NCBI RefSeq assembly: GCF_005503535.1
Contig: NZ_SCNN01000006.1
Span: 248,001-312,000 of the forward strand
Direction of reading: 5' to 3'
Length of the DNA: 64,000 nt
Source: Mesorhizobium comanense
Lineage (GTDB): Bacteria; Pseudomonadota; Alphaproteobacteria; Rhizobiales; Rhizobiaceae
Shown: piece by piece, positions 1 through 9,816 of the stretch
Layout: each line of letters starts with the position of its first letter
How positions within the stretch are numbered: the first letter of the stretch is position 1
Notes under the pieces: generated by a model
What the model was told of the DNA's origin: nothing
What the model saw: the letters and a program-made list of their open reading frames with translations, nothing else
Database searches by the model: none
Program-made: the position numbers and the translations under genes

Positions 1-349
1 TGAACAGCGTGCCGGCGACATTGACCGAGAACAGTTTTTCGTAGCTTGCCCGCGATATCTCGACGATCGGCGCCAGGTCGAACAGGGCCGCGTTGTTGAT
101 CAGAATGTCGAGGCCGCCGGTCCTGTCCTCCACCGCCTTCACCGCGGCGTCGATGGATGCCTGGTCGGTGACGTCGAGTTTGACGGCATAGGCCTTGTCG
201 CCGATCTCGCCGGCCGTCTGCCTGGCGGCTCCGAGATTGATGTCGGCGATCGCCACCGTGGCTCCCTCGCGCACATAGGCTTCGGCGAAGGCCCTGCCGA
301 TGCCGCGCGCGGATCCGGTGATCAGCGCCGATTTGCCTTTCAGTCTCAC
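1..349 (-). CDS. smoS: Sorbitol dehydrogenase SmoS, SDR family (partial, C-terminus outside window)
   Basis: Short-chain dehydrogenase expected to oxidise sorbitol (or a related polyol) to the ketose with NAD in the cytoplasm. About 116 residues are visible. The N-terminal Rossmann motif ITGSARGIG is followed by ADIN (end of beta2) and LDILINNAALFDLAPIVEIS, which I recognise as closely like Rhodobacter and Rhizobium SmoS/PolS. The start is a GTG at 347-349; the nearby ATG at 357 is out of frame and closes at once. It is the last visible gene of a minus-strand operon smoE-F-G-K-S, 11 bp after smoK, which supports the polyol assignment. The catalytic YxxxK lies outside the window. Confidence 0.85.
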   Translation of the reverse strand, partial: MRLKGKSALITGSARGIGRAFAEAYVREGATVAIADINLGAARQTAGEIGDKAYAVKLDVTDQASIDAAVKAVEDRTGGLDILINNAALFDLAPIVEISRASYEKLFSVNVAGTLF

Positions 350-360
350 TGTCCCATCCC

Positions 361-1365
<1,005 letters not shown>

Positions 1366-1415
1366 GGTTTCCTCCCCGAGGGGTTATTGTCCGTCGTCCG
1401 TTGCTTGCGGCGGTG

Positions 1416-2240
1416 TTATTTCACGGCGCCAAAGGTCAGGCCGCGCACCAGCTGCTTCTGGCTGAACCAGCCCATGATCAGGATCGGCGCGATGGCCAGC
1501 GTCGAGGCCGCCGAAAGCTTGGCCCAGAACAGGCCTTGCGGGCTTGAGAACGAACTGATGAAGGCGGTCAGCGGCGCGGCGTCGGTCGTGGTTAGCCGGA
1601 TCGTCCAGAACGCCTCGTTCCAGGCCAGGATGATGTTGAGCAGCATGGTCGAGGCGATGCCCGGCACCGCCATCGGCGTCAGCACATAGACGATCTCGTT
1701 CCAGAGCGAGGCGCCATCCATGCGCGCCGCTTCCAGGATCTCGCCCGGGATTTCGCGGAAGTAGGTGTAGAGCATCCACACCACGATCGGCAGGTTGATC
1801 AGCATCAGCATCACCATCAGGCCGATGCGGCTGTCGAGCAGGCCGAGATTGCGGAATATCAGATAGATCGGGAACAGAACGGCGACCGCCGGCATCATCT
1901 TGGTGGACAGCATCCACATCAGGATGTCCTTGGTCCGCTTCGTCGGCGAGAAGGCCATCGACCATGCCGCCGGTATCGCGACCAGCAGCGCGAGGATGGT
2001 CGAGCCGACCGACAGGATGACCGAGTTCAGGAAGAACTTGAAGTAGCCGCTCTGCGCCTGGACCTCCGAATAGCTCTCGAAGGTGCCCGACGGGATCAGG
2101 TTGAAGCCCTGGATCGCCTCCTGCTCCGATTTGAACGAGGTGATGATCGTGTACAGGATCGGAAAGAAGATCAGCAGGGCGACGATCCAGGCGGCGATGG
2201 TGGCGATCGTCTTGTGCCGGTTGGTGACTGCGCGTGCCAT
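1416..2240 (-). CDS. smoG: Polyol ABC transporter permease SmoG
   Basis: Inner-membrane permease of the MalG type, 274 aa, with about six hydrophobic segments. The binding-protein-dependent transport signature EAARMDGASLWNEIVYVLTP (the EAA loop that contacts the ATPase) is near residue 185. The start ATG is preceded by a GGAGG ribosome site 6 bases upstream. It lies 9 bp after smoF, so the two permease genes are probably translationally coupled. It forms the heterodimeric channel with SmoF. Confidence 0.9.
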   Translation of the reverse strand: MARAVTNRHKTIATIAAWIVALLIFFPILYTIITSFKSEQEAIQGFNLIPSGTFESYSEVQAQSGYFKFFLNSVILSVGSTILALLVAIPAAWSMAFSPTKRTKDILMWMLSTKMMPAVAVLFPIYLIFRNLGLLDSRIGLMVMLMLINLPIVVWMLYTYFREIPGEILEAARMDGASLWNEIVYVLTPMAVPGIASTMLLNIILAWNEAFWTIRLTTTDAAPLTAFISSFSSPQGLFWAKLSAASTLAIAPILIMGWFSQKQLVRGLTFGAVK

Positions 2241-2249
2241 CTTGTCCTC

Positions 2250-3122
2250 CTACTTGTCCAGGTTCTTGCCGACGGCGCGCATGGCGAAGAAGGCGACGAT
2301 GTTGGCGAGAATGACGGCGATGACGCCACCGGCGGATGCCTGGCCGATTTTGAACTCCAGCAGCGCCTTCTGGTAGACCAGGAAGGGCAGGTTGGTGGAG
2401 GCATAGCCGGGGCCGCCATTGGTGGTGACGAGGATCTCGGCATAGACCGACAGCAGGAAGATCGTCTGGATCAGGATGACGACGGTGATCGCCCGCGACA
2501 TGTGCGGCAGGGTGAGATACCAGAAGCGGCTGAGGAAGCCGGCGCCATCCATTTCCGCCGCCTCCTTCTGTTCGCCGTCGAGCGACTGCAGGGACGTCAG
2601 CAGGATGAGCGTCGCGAAGGGCAACCATTGCCAGGCGACGATGATGATGATGGCGGTGAGCGGATATTGCCCGAACCAGTCGATCGGCTGCAGGCCGAAG
2701 AAGCGCGCAATATCGGCGAAGACGCCGTATTGCGGGTGCATGATCATGTTCTTCCACACCAGTGCTGCGACCGGCGGCATGACGAAGAACGGCGAGATGA
2801 CCAGGATGCGCACGATCCCCTGGCCCCACATCGGCTGATCGATGAGCATCGCCAGCAGGATGCCGCCGACCACGGTGATGACCAGCACGCTGACGACGAT
2901 GGTGAGCGTGTTGAGGATCGAATAGAGGAAGGCCGGGTTCGAATAGAACAGCGCGTAGTTTGAGAAGCCGACAAACCCGTCACGGATAGGATTGAGCGGA
3001 TTGTACTGCTGGAACGAGAACCAGAGCGTGAGCGCCAGCGGTACGACCATCCAGACCAGCAGCAGCACGACGGATGGCGCCATCATGAAACGGGCAAGCG
3101 AACGGGTTTGCTGAGTAGCCAT
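2250..3122 (-). CDS. smoF: Polyol ABC transporter permease SmoF
   Basis: MalF-type permease, 290 aa from the ATG at 3122. A GTG at 3131 is in frame, but it sits too close to the GGGAGGG ribosome site, which is well spaced for the ATG. Hydrophobic segments start near residue 14 (FMMAPSVVLLLVWMVVPLAL). The EAA loop reads AAEMDGAGFLSRFWYLTLP near residue 187. It pairs with SmoG. A strong hairpin separates it from smoE upstream, the usual arrangement when the binding protein must be made in excess over the membrane subunits. Confidence 0.9.
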   Translation of the reverse strand: MATQQTRSLARFMMAPSVVLLLVWMVVPLALTLWFSFQQYNPLNPIRDGFVGFSNYALFYSNPAFLYSILNTLTIVVSVLVITVVGGILLAMLIDQPMWGQGIVRILVISPFFVMPPVAALVWKNMIMHPQYGVFADIARFFGLQPIDWFGQYPLTAIIIIVAWQWLPFATLILLTSLQSLDGEQKEAAEMDGAGFLSRFWYLTLPHMSRAITVVILIQTIFLLSVYAEILVTTNGGPGYASTNLPFLVYQKALLEFKIGQASAGGVIAVILANIVAFFAMRAVGKNLDK

Positions 3123-3190
3123 GACGGTCACCCTCCCAAGGTCAGCCGGGTTTTCAGAATTGTGCCTGAATTTTCAGAAGCGTTGAAGGC

Positions 3191-3220
3191 GGCCGCCCGA
3201 ACTGGGTTTCGGGCGGCCGT
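3191..3220 (-). promoter_or_regulatory. Perfect 12-bp stem-loop between smoE and smoF
   Basis: CGGCCGCCCGAA (3191-3202) pairs perfectly with TTCGGGCGGCCG (3209-3220) around a 6-base loop. It lies 45 bases after the smoE stop on the transcribed strand, with no U-tract in that direction. It most likely stabilises the 3' end of the smoE message or partly attenuates transcription into smoF. Confidence 0.7.
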
Positions 3221-3264
3221 TGCCGGTCATGGTCGTCGGCCGGCATTCGGCACCGGGAGGAGCC

Positions 3265-4575
3265 TTACTTGATGTAACCGCCCTCGGTCATCGCCGCTGT
3301 GGCGGCATCCTGGGCCTGCTTCAGCGCATCGTCGACGCTCGACTGTCCGGCGAGGGCCGCCGAGAACAGCTGGCCGACGGTGGTGCCGAGGCCCTGGAAC
3401 TCAGGGATGGCTACGAATTGAACGCCGACATAAGGCACGGGCTTGACGGTGGGGTGCGTCGGATCGGCGGCGTTGATGGAGTCCAGCGTCATCTTGGCGA
3501 ACGGAGCCGCCTTCTGATACTCGGGGTTGGCGTAGAGCGAAGAGCGCGTGCCCGGAGGAACGTTGGCCCAGCCTTCCTTCGACGCGACCAGTTCGGCATA
3601 GTGCTTGCTGGTCGCCCACGACACGAACTTCTCGGCCGCGTCTGCCTTCTTGGTGCCGGCGGGAATGGCCAGCGACCAGGCCCACAGCCAGTTGCCGCGC
3701 TTGCCCAAGCCATTGTCGGGCGCCAGTGCATAGCCGACCTTGTCGGCGACGGTCGAGTTCTTCGGATCGGAGACGAAGGACGCCGCGACAGTGGCGTCGA
3801 TCCACATGCCGCACTTGCCCTGCTGGAACAGCGCCAGGTTTTCATTGAAGCCGTTGGAGGAGGCGCCTTCCGGACCGTCGGCCTTCATCAGGTCGACATA
3901 GAACTGCAGCGTCTTCTTCCACTCGGGCTGGTCGAACTGGGGCTTCCAGTTCTCGTCGAACCAGCGCGCGCCGAACGAGTTCGACATGGCGGTGAGGAAG
4001 GCCATGTTCTCACCCCAGCCGGCCTTGCCGCGCAGGCAGACGCCGTTCACGCCATTGGCGCGGTCGGTCATCTTGTCGGCGGCCTGCTTGATGAAGTCCC
4101 AGGTCGGCGCGTCCGGCATCTTGAGGCCGGCTTTCTCCATAAGGTCCTTGCGGTACATCACGAAGGAGCTTTCGCCGTAGAAGGGCGCGGCATAGAGCTT
4201 GCCGTCGACCGACAGGCCGCCGGCGATGGCCGGGATGATGTCCTTGGCGTCGTAGTCGTCGCCCAGCTTGTCGAGCGGCAGCAGCCAGCTCTGCTTGGCC
4301 CAGATCGGAACCTCGTAGGTGCCGATGGTCATCACGTCGTACTGGCCGCCCTTGGTGGCGATGTCGGTGGTGACGCGCTCGCGCAGCACGTTTTCTTCGA
4401 GCGTGACCCAGTTGAGCTGGATGTCGGGGTTCGCCTTGGTGAAGTCGTCGGTCAGCTTCTGCATGCGGACCATATCGCCATTGTTGACGGTGGCGATGGT
4501 GATGGATTCGGCATGCGCCGCGAACGCCAGCGCGCTGGTCGAGCACAAGCCCAGGATGAGCGTACGAAGTTTCAT
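3265..4575 (-). CDS. smoE: Polyol ABC transporter substrate-binding protein SmoE
   Basis: Periplasmic binding protein (extracellular solute-binding family 1), 436 aa, that captures the polyol and delivers it to SmoFGK. The start ATG at 4575 has a GGGAGGA ribosome site. It gives a clean Sec signal peptide (MKLRTLILGLCSTSALAFAA, cleavage near AHA-E). An in-frame start at 4632 would bury the signal. The mature part ITIATVNNGDMVRMQKLTDDF and the CLRGKAGWGENMAF segment fit the rhizobial sorbitol/mannitol binding proteins. It is first in the smoEFGKS operon. Confidence 0.88.
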   Translation of the reverse strand: MKLRTLILGLCSTSALAFAAHAESITIATVNNGDMVRMQKLTDDFTKANPDIQLNWVTLEENVLRERVTTDIATKGGQYDVMTIGTYEVPIWAKQSWLLPLDKLGDDYDAKDIIPAIAGGLSVDGKLYAAPFYGESSFVMYRKDLMEKAGLKMPDAPTWDFIKQAADKMTDRANGVNGVCLRGKAGWGENMAFLTAMSNSFGARWFDENWKPQFDQPEWKKTLQFYVDLMKADGPEGASSNGFNENLALFQQGKCGMWIDATVAASFVSDPKNSTVADKVGYALAPDNGLGKRGNWLWAWSLAIPAGTKKADAAEKFVSWATSKHYAELVASKEGWANVPPGTRSSLYANPEYQKAAPFAKMTLDSINAADPTHPTVKPVPYVGVQFVAIPEFQGLGTTVGQLFSAALAGQSSVDDALKQAQDAATAAMTEGGYIK

Positions 4576-4601
4576 CAAATTCCTCCCATGGACCAAGATG
4601 A

Positions 4602-4631
4602 GCATTTGCCTTGGCTGTGAGCAATTACTCA
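4602..4631. promoter_or_regulatory. Putative operator upstream of smoE
   Basis: The element begins GCATTTGCC and ends in a near-perfect dyad, TGAGCAATTACTCA (4618-4631). A related 30-base block occurs inverted at 7071-7100, between the SorC regulator and the HAD gene; I count 20 of 30 matching positions. This suggests a SorC-type regulator site, but that is inference. Confidence 0.45.
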
Positions 4632-4799
4632 CTAAGTCTGAATTATGTCAAGCCTGATTCGATGCTGCATCGCAGCACGCGACCCGTGTATGGCGACAAA
4701 TGACCGGCAATATCGGACGGGCACGGATCGCGGCTGGCCGGATCCCGGGCACGTAAAAGCTTCTCGGATGGACCGTCGTCGGTTTCCCGCGACCGCCGG

Positions 4800-5705
4800 T
4801 CAGCAGGCGATCTCGGCCAGCAGCCAGTCGCGGAAGGCACGGATCTTCGGCACGTTGCGCCGTGCCTCGGGATAGACGAGCCAATAGGCATGGCCGTCGT
4901 CGCCGACCAGGTCGAAGGGCTGGATCAGGCGTCCTTCGGCGAGTTCGGTCTTGAACAGCGCCCGGGTCAGGATCGCCACGCCATGACCGGCGATTGCCGC
5001 ATTGGCCTCGTAGGCCTGCGCGCCCATGCTGCTGCCGGGACGCTTGGCCAGGTCGTGGCTTTGCACCCCGGCGGCCTCAAACCACTGCGTCCACCAGATA
5101 TCGCTGGGGTCGAGGATCGGCAGCTTGAGCAGGTCGGCCGGCTCCCTGACGCCGCCGATGCTGGCCGCGAGCCTGGGGCTCAGCATCGGCGTGAAGTCGG
5201 CGTCGAGCAGCTTGTGGGCTTCCAGCCCTAGCCATTTGCCGCCGCCCGAGCGGATGGCGAGATCGACGTCCTCGCGCGCGAAATCCGTGAGCCGGCTCGA
5301 CGTTTCGAGCCGCACGGCGAGCGCCGGATGCGCCATCTGGAACGAACCCAGATGATGCGCCAGCCAGTTGGAGGCGAAGGTCAGCACGGTGGTGACGCAC
5401 AGCAGCCCGTCTGCGCCGCCACGCGCCGCCGCATAGGCCTGCCCGAGGATGGCAAAGGCCTCGCTGACCGCCGGCGCAAGCCGTTGGCCGGCCTCGGTCA
5501 GTTCGATCTGCCGCGGCCGGCGCAGGAACAGCGGGGCGCCGACGCGCTCTTCCAGCACCTTGATCTGATAGGACACCGCGGCCTGCGTCATGGCGAGTTC
5601 CACGGCGGCCTTGGTGAAGGAGAGATGCCGGGCCACCGCCTCGAACACCCGTATCGCCTGCAGCGGCGGCAGCTGCGAAACCTGTGGCGCGCTAAGGTCG
5701 GGCAT
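4800..5705 (-). CDS. LysR-family transcriptional regulator (GcvA-like)
   Basis: 301 aa. The N-terminal winged helix-turn-helix (residues about 13-72; FEAVARHLSFTKAAVELAMT then VSYQIKVLEERVGAPLF) is of the GcvA/AmpR subgroup. A periplasmic-binding-like effector domain (about 95-300) follows. The ATG at 5705 has an AAGGAGG ribosome site. It is co-oriented with the smo operon but downstream of the smoE promoter and divergent from the small gene at 5816, so its targets could be either or neither. The effector is unknown. Confidence 0.85.
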   Translation of the reverse strand: MPDLSAPQVSQLPPLQAIRVFEAVARHLSFTKAAVELAMTQAAVSYQIKVLEERVGAPLFLRRPRQIELTEAGQRLAPAVSEAFAILGQAYAAARGGADGLLCVTTVLTFASNWLAHHLGSFQMAHPALAVRLETSSRLTDFAREDVDLAIRSGGGKWLGLEAHKLLDADFTPMLSPRLAASIGGVREPADLLKLPILDPSDIWWTQWFEAAGVQSHDLAKRPGSSMGAQAYEANAAIAGHGVAILTRALFKTELAEGRLIQPFDLVGDDGHAYWLVYPEARRNVPKIRAFRDWLLAEIAC

Positions 5706-5815
5706 AAGGCCTCCTTATGGGTCCTTATCGACGTTCGATTGGCGAAGTGAGTCGGCAAGACCGACATTGAGCATCGAGCCGTCATTCGGATTCAAGATAG
5801 CGAAGGTTGACGATC

Positions 5816-6001
5816 ATGACCATGGCGCAACACAAATGCACTCCCGCCCCGGATCATCGCTGGATTTCGTGGCTTGCGGACGGATTCAGCTGGTTCTCGA
5901 TCCGGAAAAAGACGCATCTCGACATCAGGGACCTGTCGCCGCATCTGCAGCGCGATCTCGGTTTTCTCGATGGCAACGATCCTTTCGGCCGGCACAAATA
6001 G
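5816..6001 (+). CDS. Small conserved-type hypothetical protein
   Basis: 61 aa with an AAGG ribosome site 9 bases before the ATG at 5816; a TTG at 5807 is a weaker alternative. It contains LDIRDLSPHLQRDLGFLDG, which resembles the short C-terminal LxxLxxHxLxDIGL-type segment of DUF1127 proteins, but the match is too weak to assign the family. The N-terminus holds HKCTPAPDHRW. It is divergent from the LysR gene, so LysR may control it. Function unknown. Confidence 0.55.
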   Translation: MTMAQHKCTPAPDHRWISWLADGFSWFSIRKKTHLDIRDLSPHLQRDLGFLDGNDPFGRHK

Positions 6002-6047
6002 CCATGCTGGCTTTATGGCGCATTCGACGCGGGCAGGCGGCCCGCGC

Positions 6048-7007
6048 TCAGATGCCGGCCAGAAGGGCTGCGGCTGTCCGCTCGTCGGTGATGAGCCCGT
6101 TGACCAGCCTGCGGTTCACGGCGGCCAGGATGCCCGGCAGCTTGCGCTCGCCCATGGCCAGCGCAATCACCAGGGATCTTTCGCGCGACGGCAGCGAGGC
6201 CGACGACACACGGTCATTGGTGATGCCCTCTATCATGCGGCCGTCCCGATCGAACACCCAGCCGACGATTTCGGCCACGCCTCCGGCCTTCTGCAGGGCT
6301 TTCAGCTCGCTTTCGGAAATGAAGCCGTCTTCGTAGAGCGGCGCTTTCGGGCCGAGGTCGCCGATGCCGATGAAGGTGACGTCGGCCTCGGCGGCCAGCG
6401 CCAGCGTCGGCTGGATCATCGGCTGGTTGAGCAGCATCTCGCGTTCCGCCGGCGACGAGGCGATGACTGGCAGCGGCATCGGGAAGGAGCGCGCCTTGAC
6501 CCGGTCGGCCATGGTGAAGATGACGTTGTAGAAGGCAGCCGAACCGTCAGGCGAGATGTTGCCGGTCAAGGACACCACCTTGTGCTGCGGGCATTCCATC
6601 GGCGGCAACTGTTCGATCGCCGCCTTCAGCGTGCGTCCCGTGCCGATCCCCATGACGATCGGTGTCGGTGACCGCAGCCGCCGCTCGATCTCGGCGGCTG
6701 CCGCCTCGGCGATGCCGATGGTGGTGGAGGACGAATTCGGGTCGCTCGGCACCACTTCGACCAGGTCGAGCGCGAAACGCGATTTCAGCCGCGCCGCCAG
6801 TTCGAGGCAATTGGCGATCGGATGATCGACGCGCACCTTGATGAGGCCCTCCGACACCGCCAGCGACACCAGCCGCTGCGCCGTCTGCCTGGAGATGCCG
6901 AGCGTGGCGGCGATCTGGTCCTGGGTATTGCCGGCGACGTAATAGAGCCAACCGGCGCGCGCCGCGTCGTCCAGCCTGTTGCTGCCGCCATCCTGCCGGG
7001 TGTTCAA
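6048..7007 (-). CDS. SorC/DeoR-type sugar-binding transcriptional regulator
   Basis: 319 aa from a TTG at 7007 that follows GGGAGG by 6 bases. Longer in-frame starts would run into the divergent HAD gene. The N-terminal helix-turn-helix is at residues about 18-55 (NTQDQIAATLGISRQTAQRLVSLA). The effector domain is of the phosphosugar-isomerase type (about 65-315), with the phosphosugar loop GIGTGRTLKAAIEQLPPM near 125. SorC proteins sense phosphorylated sugars or polyols. Its position 1.5 kb from the smo operon, and a shared sequence block with the smoE promoter, make it the best candidate regulator of polyol uptake. Confidence 0.85.
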   Translation of the reverse strand: MNTRQDGGSNRLDDAARAGWLYYVAGNTQDQIAATLGISRQTAQRLVSLAVSEGLIKVRVDHPIANCLELAARLKSRFALDLVEVVPSDPNSSSTTIGIAEAAAAEIERRLRSPTPIVMGIGTGRTLKAAIEQLPPMECPQHKVVSLTGNISPDGSAAFYNVIFTMADRVKARSFPMPLPVIASSPAEREMLLNQPMIQPTLALAAEADVTFIGIGDLGPKAPLYEDGFISESELKALQKAGGVAEIVGWVFDRDGRMIEGITNDRVSSASLPSRERSLVIALAMGERKLPGILAAVNRRLVNGLITDERTAAALLAGI

Positions 7008-7070
7008 GTCCTGCCTCCCGAACCGCCGGTCATCGGTGGTCTGCTTCCATTTTCGCAGGGAACGGCGCGC

Positions 7071-7100
7071 TGCGCAATTGTCAATCTCAAGGGCAAATGC
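7071..7100. promoter_or_regulatory. Putative SorC-type operator, inverted copy of the smoE upstream block
   Basis: On the minus strand this 30-base block begins GCATTTGCCCTTG and ends CAATTGCGCA, matching 20 of 30 positions of 4602-4631. It lies in the divergent promoter region between the SorC regulator and the HAD phosphatase, a natural place for autoregulation. Confidence 0.4.
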
Positions 7101-7248
7101 CTGTGAATGGGCATCGCGATTCTGTCGTCGTGGAATCGACAGCGCGCAAAGCCGAGCGGCTTCGTCTCGCGTCGGGGCGATGTTCTGCACCCCTGGCGGT
7201 TTATCTCCCGACGCAAACCCTTTAAGGGAACGCAAAAAGGAGCGCTGC

Positions 7249-7881
7249 ATGACACCGAAGGCGGTTTTCTGGGACATGGACGGCACGCTGGTCGACAGCG
7301 AGCCGTTGCACGAGGCGGCGCTGGTGGCGGCGATGCGCAATGTCGGCCTCACGCCGCCCGATGACCTGCACGAGCGCGTGCTCGGCGTCGCCGCATGGCC
7401 GGTTTATGAGATGATGCGCGACGAGTTCGGGCTGACCCTGCCTTTCGACGACTGGATCGTCCATAAATACGAACATTATCTGCCGCTGGTCGAAGGCTTG
7501 AAGCCGCGTCCCGGCGCTATCGAGGTCTTCGCGCAACTTCGCGCGCTCGGTGTGCAGCAGGCGGTTGTCTCGAATTCCGACCGCATGATCGTCGATGCCA
7601 ATCTGCGCATGGTGGGCCTCGTCTATCCCGGCATGAAGACGGTCAGCCGCAACGATGTGCGCGAAGGCAAGCCGCACGCCGAGCCCTTCCTGCGTGCGGC
7701 CTATCTGGCCGACGTCGATCCCAGCGATGCGGTGGCGGTCGACGACAGCTGGCCGGGCGCGATGGCGGGGCTGGCCGCCGGCATGAAGACGATCTTCTGG
7801 CCGGAAGCGCCGATGGAAGGCCCGCCCGGCGCTATCGTCATCAACAGCGCCGAGGAATTGCGCCGGGAATTGGGGCTGTAA
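7249..7881 (+). CDS. HAD-superfamily hydrolase (beta-phosphoglucomutase/sugar phosphatase-like)
   Basis: 210 aa. Motif I is FWDMDGTLVDSEP (Asp nucleophile near residue 9), followed by a helical cap domain. Motif II is VVSNSD near 106, the motif III Lys falls in the EGKPHAEPF segment near 143, and motif IV is VAVDDSWPGAMAG near 163. The ATG at 7249 follows AAAAAGGAG. It probably dephosphorylates a sugar or polyol phosphate. It is divergent from the SorC regulator, so it may limit accumulation of the phosphorylated inducer. Exact substrate unknown. Confidence 0.85.
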   Translation: MTPKAVFWDMDGTLVDSEPLHEAALVAAMRNVGLTPPDDLHERVLGVAAWPVYEMMRDEFGLTLPFDDWIVHKYEHYLPLVEGLKPRPGAIEVFAQLRALGVQQAVVSNSDRMIVDANLRMVGLVYPGMKTVSRNDVREGKPHAEPFLRAAYLADVDPSDAVAVDDSWPGAMAGLAAGMKTIFWPEAPMEGPPGAIVINSAEELRRELGL

Positions 7882-7884
7882 TCC

Positions 7885-8652
7885 TCAGCTCCGATAGACG
7901 GGTTCCTGCTCGTCGAGGATCGCCTTCAGTTCGGCAAGATGACGCTCTGCCTGCCCGGGATAGTCGTCCATCTCGGCGGCCGTCTTTTCCGCGATCGCGT
8001 CGGACAGCGTGCGCAGCGGCCGCCCGGTCCACAGCGCCTTGATGTAGGTCTCGGCGGCGCGCTCGAAATAGAACATTCGGTTGAACGCGTCGGCCACGGT
8101 ATCGCCGATCACCATCACGCCGTGATTGCCCATGATCATGACCTTGACCTTCGGGTCGGTCAGAAGCTGCGAGCAGCGCTCGCCCTCTTCCTCGAAGGCC
8201 AGTCCGCCATAATGGGCATCGACGACGTGGCGGTTGAAGAACATGGCCGAGTTCTGGTCGATCGGCGGCAGGGTCGAGTCGGCGAGCGAGGCAAGCACGG
8301 TCGCATGGATCGAGTGAACATGCATGGCGCAGCGCGCGTGCGGCACATTGCGGTGGATGGCGCCGTGCAGGCCCCAAGCCGTCGGATCGGGCGCGTTCGG
8401 CCCTGACAGTGTTTCGGGATCGTTGGCGTCGATGAGCAGAAGATCGCTCGCCTTGATGCGTGAGAAATGCACCTGGTTCGGGTTCATCAGGAACTGCGTT
8501 CCATCCTCGTTGACGGACAGCGAGAAATGATTGGCGACGGCCTCATGCATGTTGAGCCGCGCCGTCCAGCGGAAGGCGGCGGCGAGATCGACCCGCTCCT
8601 CGTAAAACGGCAGGTTGCTCAGCGGCTCTTTGTGCAGGCGGGCGATGCTCAT
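7885..8652 (-). CDS. Class II aldolase/adducin-family protein
   Basis: 255 aa, one class II aldolase domain. The metal-binding His cluster CAMHVHSIHATVLASL is near residue 98 and a later GNHGVMVIG near 167. The Ser/Asn-rich N-terminal loop NHFSLSVNEDG fits the fuculose-phosphate aldolase/RhaD/adducin fold. The ATG at 8652 follows GGAGGA. It converges on the HAD gene with only 3 bp between stop codons and is co-oriented with the urease genes, 85 bp beyond ureG. Substrate not determinable; many members of this group are not true aldolases. Confidence 0.8.
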   Translation of the reverse strand: MSIARLHKEPLSNLPFYEERVDLAAAFRWTARLNMHEAVANHFSLSVNEDGTQFLMNPNQVHFSRIKASDLLLIDANDPETLSGPNAPDPTAWGLHGAIHRNVPHARCAMHVHSIHATVLASLADSTLPPIDQNSAMFFNRHVVDAHYGGLAFEEEGERCSQLLTDPKVKVMIMGNHGVMVIGDTVADAFNRMFYFERAAETYIKALWTGRPLRTLSDAIAEKTAAEMDDYPGQAERHLAELKAILDEQEPVYRS

Positions 8653-8737
8653 CGAAAATCCTCCAGTTTCAGGCAGAATGCCGCGACCGATGGCTGCCCG
8701 CAACGGGTTTCGGTTGGTGCAGGCAAGGCTGCCCCGG

Positions 8738-9379
8738 TCAGGCCGCAGCGCCGGCGGCGGTTGCTGTCCTCAGCCCGCCATGCTCGACGATGAAGTCGAT
8801 CACCTCCTGCAGCCCCTTGCCGCGCGACAGATCGGTGAAGCCGAACGGCCGCTTGCCGCGCATGCGGCCGGCGTCGCTCTCCATCACGTCGAGGTTGACG
8901 TTCACATAGGGGGCGAGGTCGCTTTTGTTGATGATCAGGAAGTCGGAACGGGTAATGGCGGGGCCGCCCTTGCGCGGTATTTCCTCACCCTGGCAGACCG
9001 AGATGACATAGAGCGTCAGGTCGGCAAGATCCGGCGAGAAGGTCGCGGCAAGGTTGTCGCCGCCGGATTCGATGAAGATGATGTCGAGATCGGGGAATTT
9101 CCTGTTCAGGTCCGCGATCGCGCGCAGATTGATCGAGGCGTCCTCGCGGATGGCGGTGTGCGGGCAGCCGCCGGTCTCGACACCGACGATGCGCTCCTCC
9201 GGCAGCGCCTGCAGCCGGGCCAGCATCATGGCGTCTTCCCTGGTGTAGATGTCGTTGGTGACGACGGCGATGGAGAACTCGTCGCGCAACGCCTTGCAGA
9301 GTTTTTCGGTGAGCGTCGTCTTGCCGGAGCCGACCGGGCCGCCGATGCCGATGCGGAGGGGGCCATTGGCTTGGGTCAT
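8738..9379 (-). CDS. ureG: Urease accessory GTPase UreG
   Basis: SIMIBI-class GTPase, 213 aa, that drives nickel insertion into urease together with UreE, UreF and UreD. The P-loop GGPVGSGKT is at residues 13-21, the nickel-binding CPH motif in [12 protein letters not shown] near 68-70, the [19 protein letters not shown] segment near 104 and the guanine-specificity NKSD near 152. The start is set by an ATGA overlap with the upstream DUF3995 gene. It is the last gene of the downstream urease segment (GST-ureE-ureF-DUF3995-ureG). Confidence 0.97.
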   Translation of the reverse strand: MTQANGPLRIGIGGPVGSGKTTLTEKLCKALRDEFSIAVVTNDIYTREDAMMLARLQALPEERIVGVETGGCPHTAIREDASINLRAIADLNRKFPDLDIIFIESGGDNLAATFSPDLADLTLYVISVCQGEEIPRKGGPAITRSDFLIINKSDLAPYVNVNLDVMESDAGRMRGKRPFGFTDLSRGKGLQEVIDFIVEHGGLRTATAAGAAA

Positions 9380-9816
9380 GTTGGAAACTCCATGATGGCA
9401 AGGGTTGCAAAGCCAAGCCCGATCAGCAGGCAGAGCGGCGAATAGTAACGGACGTCGAGCCGCGCGAAAGGCTGTTCGGGCGCCAGCCGCCGCCACCAGG
9501 GCGTGAAGCCGGCAATGCCGCGGCCAAGGAACACCAGCCCGATCAGCAGCGCGCTGGCGGCGAGGCCTTCCCTCGGAAAGGGCGAGGCAAAGAAGCCGAT
9601 CAGCGCCAGCGGCCAGAGCGTCGCCAGGACGAGACAGGCAGCCACGGCGAAACTGGCAAAAGGCGTCGGCATCTCTTCGACGCCGCGAAACCCGACGACA
9701 GCGCGTGCGCAGGAGGCGCCATCCGTTCCTGGCCAGATGCCGCCGATGCCCCAATAGACATGCAGGGCGGTGATCAGCAGCAGGACAAAGGAGAGCAGGA
9801 AAGCAAGCAGGATCAT
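9376..9816 (-). CDS. DUF3995 membrane protein inserted between ureF and ureG
   Basis: 146 aa with about four hydrophobic segments: [20 protein letters not shown], a middle stretch around residues 55-75, one near 85-105 and one near the C-terminus. The motif [12 protein letters not shown] after the first segment is characteristic of DUF3995. It overlaps ureF by an ATGA at its start and ureG by an ATGA at its end, so it is translated as part of the urease maturation operon. The function of the family is unknown; a membrane role linked to urea or nickel handling is only suggested by context. Confidence 0.8.
   Translation of the reverse strand: MILLAFLLSFVLLLITALHVYWGIGGIWPGTDGASCARAVVGFRGVEEMPTPFASFAVAACLVLATLWPLALIGFFASPFPREGLAASALLIGLVFLGRGIAGFTPWWRRLAPEQPFARLDVRYYSPLCLLIGLGFATLAIMEFPT

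Noticed and set aside
1384..2829. A 481-codon frame overlapping the smoF and smoG genes
   Set aside because: It is a shifted frame of two firmly identified permeases and contains no coherent hydrophobic pattern.
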